Positions 58,851 to 64,000 of a stretch of DNA of 64,000 nt are shown piece by piece. The position numbers and the translations under genes were made by a program. The notes under the pieces were generated by a model. That model saw only the letters and a list, made by a program, of their open reading frames with translations. It searched no databases and had not been told where the DNA came from. Source of the DNA: Nitrosomonas sp. PY1 (GTDB taxonomy: Bacteria > Pseudomonadota > Gammaproteobacteria > Burkholderiales > Nitrosomonadaceae); contig NZ_BQXC01000001.1 of the NCBI RefSeq assembly GCF_022836435.1, positions 2,616,121-2,680,120 of the forward strand, given 5' to 3'. Each line of letters starts with the position of its first letter. Position 1 is the stretch's first letter.

Positions 58851-59213
58851 TTAACGCATACGGCCTTCGATAAAAGTCGTTTCCCGGTCAAAGTCATTCC
58901 AAATAAAAGCCGGCTTCACAAAAGGAGTCGTTGGAATTAAAAAGGTCGCAATATCAAAAGCACCGCTTAATGAACGCCCTACCGCATTCGCCAGACCTGT
59001 CAACAAACCGATCGTCATTGCGTGAATAACACCATCTCTGTGTGCGACAATGTTCATTGTTTTAGGTATCTCAGCCACGCCAGTCACTGCATTGGCAAGA
59101 CCATTCCCTAATTTATCCACAACTTTATCGGCATATTGTTCCGCAAAGACTGTTCCCGAGGAAGTAATAAATACCATCAAAGCGATAAAAAATAGATGAG
59201 TTATTTTTTTCAT
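58851..59213 (-). CDS. Exosortase-associated TIGR04073-like protein
   Basis: A 120-residue secreted protein. It has a signal peptide (FFIALMVFITSSGTVFAEQ), then KLGNGLANAVTGVAEIPKTMN and GLANAVGRSLSGAFDIATFLIPTTP, the TIGR04073 pattern. Members are found in genomes with exosortase/PEP-CTERM sorting; the function is unknown. It lies 36 bp downstream of a small membrane-protein gene on the same strand. Confidence 0.8.
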   Translation of the reverse strand: MKKITHLFFIALMVFITSSGTVFAEQYADKVVDKLGNGLANAVTGVAEIPKTMNIVAHRDGVIHAMTIGLLTGLANAVGRSLSGAFDIATFLIPTTPFVKPAFIWNDFDRETTFIEGRMR

Positions 59214-59249
59214 GTATGCATACCTTATTAAAATAATTGAATTAACAAC

Positions 59250-59762
59250 CTATTTCTTAGACTGCTGCTGTTTTAACAAATTCATGATCTGCTCAACCTC
59301 TCGCTCGATTTGTTTTTCTGGGTATTCCAGACCTGCCAAAGCTGTTCTGATTCGATAAGACATCTCTAAAGAAAGTAATTCCATCGTTTTTTCGTTGTCA
59401 TCTTGGAATGCTGCCAAATATTCAGACTGAAATCTTTTGATTGCATTTGTGATCTCTGGCGTATCAATTTTCAATCCCGCCAGAATCGATTTCAGTTCAT
59501 ATTTTAGGCTATCAGACGTTTCTGTTAACAGTATGGATTTATCTGCAGATTCATAAAGAACATGTTTGTTTAATAAAGCTGAGAGAACGATTAATGCGAT
59601 ACCAGAACCAACGGTGACGATAACAAACCGCCACAGTTGATGGCTTTTTCCGAATATTTTTATCGTATTGATGCGTTGCATTCCCAATAGGGCATAAACG
59701 GCAACTCCGGAAAGAAATAAGATGGCGCCAAGCGATATTAAAATGGTTGTGATCAATTGCAC
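59250..59762 (-). CDS. Small membrane protein with coiled tail, unknown
   Basis: 170 residues with two transmembrane helices (about 5-28 and 46-65), then about 100 residues of charged, helical sequence (EKQIEREVEQIMNLLKQQQ). I recognise no family. It is upstream of the TIGR04073 gene and probably co-transcribed. A membrane-attached coiled-coil protein is all that can be said. Confidence 0.65.
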   Translation of the reverse strand: MQLITTILISLGAILFLSGVAVYALLGMQRINTIKIFGKSHQLWRFVIVTVGSGIALIVLSALLNKHVLYESADKSILLTETSDSLKYELKSILAGLKIDTPEITNAIKRFQSEYLAAFQDDNEKTMELLSLEMSYRIRTALAGLEYPEKQIEREVEQIMNLLKQQQSKK

Positions 59763-60514
59763 AATTTACTCCTCTACTCCCGATGTCATAAGTACCTCAT
59801 GACTGTAATTTTTATCAATTATATATGTAGTGAAAACAGATACTATCTTTAGCTTAATGCTAGCAAATACACCAAATAAACATTCTAGCTTATTTCAATT
59901 TGAAGTTTGCTTCGCTAATTGTTTCATACTTGATTAATTTTTAGCAAGATAACAGCGTTGGTGGAACAACAACACTGATTATGGTTTTAAATTAATGGAG
60001 ACCGCGCAGAAAAATAGCTCTGGTTGAGAGAGTACAGTTTGTTAGCAATCTCACCTGCGGCGTTAAGTTCGAGTGGAAATTTTACAAAATGCTACCTTGT
60101 GGTGGAAACAAGCATATACAGAATATTCTAATTCGGGTGAATACCGTGTCTATTTTGACAACGTACAGCAAATAACCCAATTACTCTTAAACTGACTCTT
60201 TCTATTTACTAGAAAGATTTTTCAAACTCTATCAACGGGACCTGGACGGGTAATCATCATGTTCAAAGCACCGATCACCAGGCTATCCCATATATCCATC
60301 GAATCATCGAATTCACAAAATATCTGATCGGCTGAGTTTCGCCTAGCTTGATAAAACAGTTTTAATTTCATCAAATTAAGGGGGAAAAAACTACTTTCTC
60401 CAGGCTTCATGATGTAAAAGTATCAGTAATATATTTCTTCTACAAATGAGTGTTTTTTTTTGATGTCTCTCAATCAAGCAATTTAGATCAAGCTTTATTT
60501 TAGAGGAATATTTG
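59763..60514. other. 0.75 kb intergenic region before the giant adhesin gene
   Basis: No confident gene. A minus-strand frame at 60222-60410 (62 codons) has no ribosome site and no family match, and may be a relic (SADQIFCEFDDSMDIWDSL is protein-like). The promoter of the downstream gene must lie in the right part. GAGGA lies 7 bp before its ATG. Confidence 0.45.
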
Positions 60515-63500
60515 ATGGCTACTAGCGTACTGCAAGACTTCACTTCTACCACAAGCCTGAACGATAATTTCACACAAAGTAACCCAGCTACTGGAACATT
60601 TACTCGATCAAATACTGCGGGACTCAATGGTGCTGCGGGTGTTTCGATCAGTTTAGGATCAGATCAGATATGGACCACCAAGCAAGGTTATACGATTTCT
60701 AATAGTGGTGAATATGTAGCCTCGGCATTCTTCCAAAGCACAGGTGGTGGTGGTTATGGCGCAATAGGTTTTTCAATACAGAATCAAGATTCCAATACCG
60801 GAAGCTTCGGCGCGCCAGGTGGTTCGCATTTCGGTGCTTTTTTCCACGGCGGTGGCGGTGGTTTTTTAAATAATGGCCCTATCGGGATCACAGGAGCCCC
60901 AGCTACCACCGATACACCAATTCGTTGGAATAACGGCGGTATAGCATCTAACGGAAGCTGGTACAAATTCTTCTTTACAGTCAAAGCCATCGGAAACGAT
61001 AAATATGATCTAGATCTCAAAATCTATAATGCAACGTCAGCCGGAGTTGTAGGATCACTCCTTACCGAACATAGCATGACCGATAATATGGCCGACCCAA
61101 ACCGGGTGGGGCCGGCCGTAACCAATACATCCGTAGGTGCAGCCAATACCTTGCACGTGTTTTTCTCAGCCCAAGGCTCACGCATGACCGCCCTCGATAA
61201 CTTTCAAATTGATCTGGCAGGAGACACTTTGTTTTTACAGCCAGGGCCGCCATTGGTTGATTTGAATGGATCGCAGAGTGGCGTTAATAACACAGCAGTA
61301 TTTACTGAAGTGGCCGGCCCTGACAATGGCAGTGCTGCCGTATCCTTCTCGACAGGCGCCTCCAATCTGGGCGATCTGGATTCGCCGAACTTAGACAATC
61401 TTCAAGTCAGCTTACCTACTTCCGAAATAACAGCCGGCGACGAGCTGCGTCTTGGCGTCACCCAAATCGATATCACGAGCACCACTGCAACGGGTGAAGT
61501 AACCTACAACAATACCGTATTTAGCTATGCGCTTACAGATACTGCTGGAACGCGCACAGTCCTCTTTACCAGTTTAAACAGCGCCGGTGGCACAGCTACC
61601 CCCGCACCGATTGCCAGTTATGAATCTTTACTGGACGCGCTCAAGTTCAACAATACCTCGGATTCACCAGCAGCCAACACAACTCGTACTTTCAGTGTGA
61701 CGGCAAGCGATGCTACAAGTACCTCGGCCCCAGCAACATTTACAGTTACTGCAGTGAATGTCGATCCACGATTGACATACAGTGCAACCACCTTCACCGA
61801 AAATGGTGCGGATGACGGTTCAATTAGCAATAACATCACTATAACGCTTGTAGAAGACACATTCACCGGTACCAATGGCAATCCTTTGGGAACGGTCAGT
61901 AATGTCCCGACGGGCTTGTTAGCTTCGTTACTCCGAACCAGCGACACTACAGCAACACTAAGTCTCACTGGCAACGCTGCTGCGCATACCGATCTTGACA
62001 ATATCACCAATCTAACGGTGACATTTTCCGATACGGATTTTACCAACAATGCTGCATCCGCAATCCAGGATTCAACTGCATCAAACCTGATAATCGATTA
62101 CTTGGATGCATCCAACATCAACACCCCGGTGATCAGTGGAAGATCGTCGGTATCGGGCGATGAGGATACACCGATCAATATTAATGGATTTACAGTCAGC
62201 GATGCCGATAATCCGGCTAGATTGACTGTCAAAATAGTTGCCAATCATGGTTCCTTGACGCTGAACACAACAACGGGTATTACCGGTACGATGTCTGGCA
62301 GTATGCTGCAATTTAGCGGTAGTATTGCCAATCTGAACACAGCCCTTAACAGCCTGACCTACCAAGGTGATCCAGAATATTCCGGAACGGATGATTTGAC
62401 GATACAAGTCAGTGACGATAACGGTGTGTCTTGGCATGATTATTCTGTCGATGAGACCGGAAAGTTCTATAACCCGAGCAATGGTCATTATTACGAATTC
62501 GTTAGCGCCCCCGGAATGACCTGGACAGATGCCAAAGCTGCCGCAGAAAACCGTACGCTGTATGGTCTGAATGGTTACTTAGCGACCGTTACTTCGCAAC
62601 AGGAAAATGATTTTATCACCCCTAAACTGGGTGGTACGGGATGGATGGGTGCCAGTGATGCGACCACGGAAGGCGATTGGCGCTGGGTAACCGGACCCGA
62701 GGCAAATACGCAGTTCTGGTCAGGAACAGCTAATGGAAGTCCAATAAACGGGCGATATAGTCACTGGGATACATCTGAACCCAATAATCTGGGCGAAGAA
62801 GATTATGCTCACTTCCAAGCAAGCGGTTTTTGGAACGACTTTCCGCATAGTATATCTTCCATACAAGGCTATGTCGTCGAATATGGCGGTACTGGATTCG
62901 GTACGCTGCAAACCGCACCGCTGATCGTCACGGTCAATGCAGTGAACGACATACCTGTTCTGAACGATTTGAATGGCGATACCGCCACGACAACGACCAA
63001 TCAGGCAGTATTGATCGATACAGGTACAGCAGTCACTATTACCGACGGGGATGCAACCAATTTCAACGGCGGCACTCTGATCATCACTACCACATCCGGT
63101 ACCGCTGACGGTAAATTCTCGCTGATTGGCACCAATGTCGCTTCCGGCGGTGATAATGCTATTGCAGCAGGTGAAACCATTACCGTCGGCGGAACAGCTA
63201 TCGGTACCGTACATGCATCGAACAATGGTCAAAATGGCAACACACTCACCATCACATTCAATAGCAATGCGACAACAACCAATGTTTCCGAATTGATTAA
63301 TAGCATTGGTTTTGAGAGTGCTACTACTGGCTTACGTAATTTTAATCTTGCGTTATCGGAGAACGGTGGCCAAGCAGCGAATGTTGCATTCTCAGTAAAT
63401 GTCCAGACCGTACCTTCGGGTAACAATGGATCGGGAACAACCTCATCCACCGTTGATGGTGTCGCAGTTAACACCACCGTTACAAACAGTGGCGGTACAA

Positions 63501-64000
63501 CCGTAACCACAATGACAGTGCCAATCATCACCACATCGCGCATTGAAGATAGCAACACACAGCATGCTACTAGCGCAGATATTCCATTAATCGTTGATGA
63601 AACTGGTAAGCCGTTAATTCTGGCAAGCCTCCCTACCGGAGTGGGTCTCACCTCACAAGCGACTACCAATCATGGGGACATGACTTTACGCGAGCGTTTG
63701 ATCACAGCATCACATCCAAAAGTTAGCATTGATCAAGTTTTCGACGGTATTCTACAAGATGGTATCGACAAATATGTCGGAACGGTAACAGATGAAAATC
63801 AGGTAACCGTGCGTACCATCACTTTCACTTCTAGGGCTGGCCAGGCAATCAATGATCCCATCATCGTTACCGGCGCATTTGGAACCGGCGAAGACGATCC
63901 GATTACCCCGTTGCGCCAGGAAGCGCTAGTTATCGATACTCGTAATTTGCCTGAAGGTACCGTGATCCAACTCGATAGTGTTGAATTCGCTATTATTGTA
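60515..64000 (+). CDS. Giant secreted surface protein with C-type lectin domain (3' end outside window)
   Basis: Open from the ATG at 60515 (GAGGA site) to the window edge, at least 1,162 residues, with no signal peptide. Residues 1-220 form an N-terminal beta domain with Gly-rich loops (FHGGGGGFLNN). Several cadherin-like/Ig-like repeats follow (INTPVISGRSSVSGDEDTP, AVNDIPVLNDLNG). A C-type lectin-like domain lies at about 648-790, from GKFYNPSNGHYYEF to VVEYGG, with the calcium and mannose-type sugar motif EPN (DTSEPNN) and WND (FWNDF). The style suggests a type I-secreted adhesin binding carbohydrate. Start and opening residues resemble the Calx-beta protein at 23518 (both MAT..V). Confidence 0.85.
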   Translation, partial: MATSVLQDFTSTTSLNDNFTQSNPATGTFTRSNTAGLNGAAGVSISLGSDQIWTTKQGYTISNSGEYVASAFFQSTGGGGYGAIGFSIQNQDSNTGSFGAPGGSHFGAFFHGGGGGFLNNGPIGITGAPATTDTPIRWNNGGIASNGSWYKFFFTVKAIGNDKYDLDLKIYNATSAGVVGSLLTEHSMTDNMADPNRVGPAVTNTSVGAANTLHVFFSAQGSRMTALDNFQIDLAGDTLFLQPGPPLVDLNGSQSGVNNTAVFTEVAGPDNGSAAVSFSTGASNLGDLDSPNLDNLQVSLPTSEITAGDELRLGVTQIDITSTTATGEVTYNNTVFSYALTDTAGTRTVLFTSLNSAGGTATPAPIASYESLLDALKFNNTSDSPAANTTRTFSVTASDATSTSAPATFTVTAVNVDPRLTYSATTFTENGADDGSISNNITITLVEDTFTGTNGNPLGTVSNVPTGLLASLLRTSDTTATLSLTGNAAAHTDLDNITNLTVTFSDTDFTNNAASAIQDSTASNLIIDYLDASNINTPVISGRSSVSGDEDTPININGFTVSDADNPARLTVKIVANHGSLTLNTTTGITGTMSGSMLQFSGSIANLNTALNSLTYQGDPEYSGTDDLTIQVSDDNGVSWHDYSVDETGKFYNPSNGHYYEFVSAPGMTWTDAKAAAENRTLYGLNGYLATVTSQQENDFITPKLGGTGWMGASDATTEGDWRWVTGPEANTQFWSGTANGSPINGRYSHWDTSEPNNLGEEDYAHFQASGFWNDFPHSISSIQGYVVEYGGTGFGTLQTAPLIVTVNAVNDIPVLNDLNGDTATTTTNQAVLIDTGTAVTITDGDATNFNGGTLIITTTSGTADGKFSLIGTNVASGGDNAIAAGETITVGGTAIGTVHASNNGQNGNTLTITFNSNATTTNVSELINSIGFESATTGLRNFNLALSENGGQAANVAFSVNVQTVPSGNNGSGTTSSTVDGVAVNTTVTNSGGTTVTTMTVPIITTSRIEDSNTQHATSADIPLIVDETGKPLILASLPTGVGLTSQATTNHGDMTLRERLITASHPKVSIDQVFDGILQDGIDKYVGTVTDENQVTVRTITFTSRAGQAINDPIIVTGAFGTGEDDPITPLRQEALVIDTRNLPEGTVIQLDSVEFAIIV

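Noticed and set aside
60222..60410. Minus-strand 62-codon frame as a gene
   Set aside because: No ribosome site, no recognised family and isolated position; kept only as a possible relic.
61618..63669. Minus-strand frames opposite the giant adhesin
   Set aside because: Shadows of a plus-strand frame that is open for over 3.4 kb with recognisable domains.

Overview
This 64 kb window looks like chromosome from a low-GC betaproteobacterium, most probably a Nitrosomonas-type ammonia oxidiser. That assignment is inferred from gene content and order: tkt-gap of a Calvin-type cluster, the fmt-rsmB-DUF4390-ntrY-ntrX block, lysM-dprA-smg-topB, and mcl-mtkAB. No 16S rRNA or amo gene is present to confirm it.

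Layout. 0-16 kb is housekeeping: tkt and gap, an NtrY/NtrX-like two-component pair, rsmB, fmt and def on the minus strand, then LysM protein, dprA, smg and topB on the plus strand. 16.2-20 kb is a scar region. It holds two inverted IS1595-family copies, two internally deleted IS6-family remnants and small unrecognised membrane-protein genes. 20-30 kb is accessory: an outer-membrane barrel, a 945-residue Calx-beta surface protein, SelO, a flavin monooxygenase, a DsbA-fold protein, a secreted beta-helix/CARDB protein and two copies of an 88-89 bp MITE-like element. An IS21-family element with a wrecked istA fills 30.1-32.5 kb. 33-38 kb is the replication/partition locus (parS, mnmG, rsmG, parA, parB), so the origin is probably nearby. 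39-42 kb encodes malyl-CoA lyase and malate-CoA ligase. 43.8-48.1 kb is an Anbu (proteasome-like) locus with alpha-E, ATP-grasp and zinc-peptidase partners. 48-51 kb has DoxX, CorA and a 37-residue membrane peptide behind a perfect FNR-type box.

The most unusual part is 51.86-56.57 kb, between ordinary housekeeping genes (an RluF-like pseudouridine synthase, and DUF2835 and ettA). It is a tight four-gene operon with every junction overlapping. It encodes a three-domain fusion (RNase H-like exonuclease, DUF429, P-loop kinase), a short adenylosuccinate synthetase with the GSxxKG signature of phage PurZ (2-aminoadenine pathway), a membrane-anchored dUTPase/dCTP-deaminase-fold protein and a deoxynucleoside kinase. 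Together they look like a chromosomal deoxynucleotide-modification or nucleotide-based conflict system. Function is inferred only.

The window ends inside a very large secreted protein (over 1,160 residues) with a C-type lectin domain carrying EPN and WND calcium/sugar-binding motifs. No tRNA, rRNA or CRISPR array was seen.
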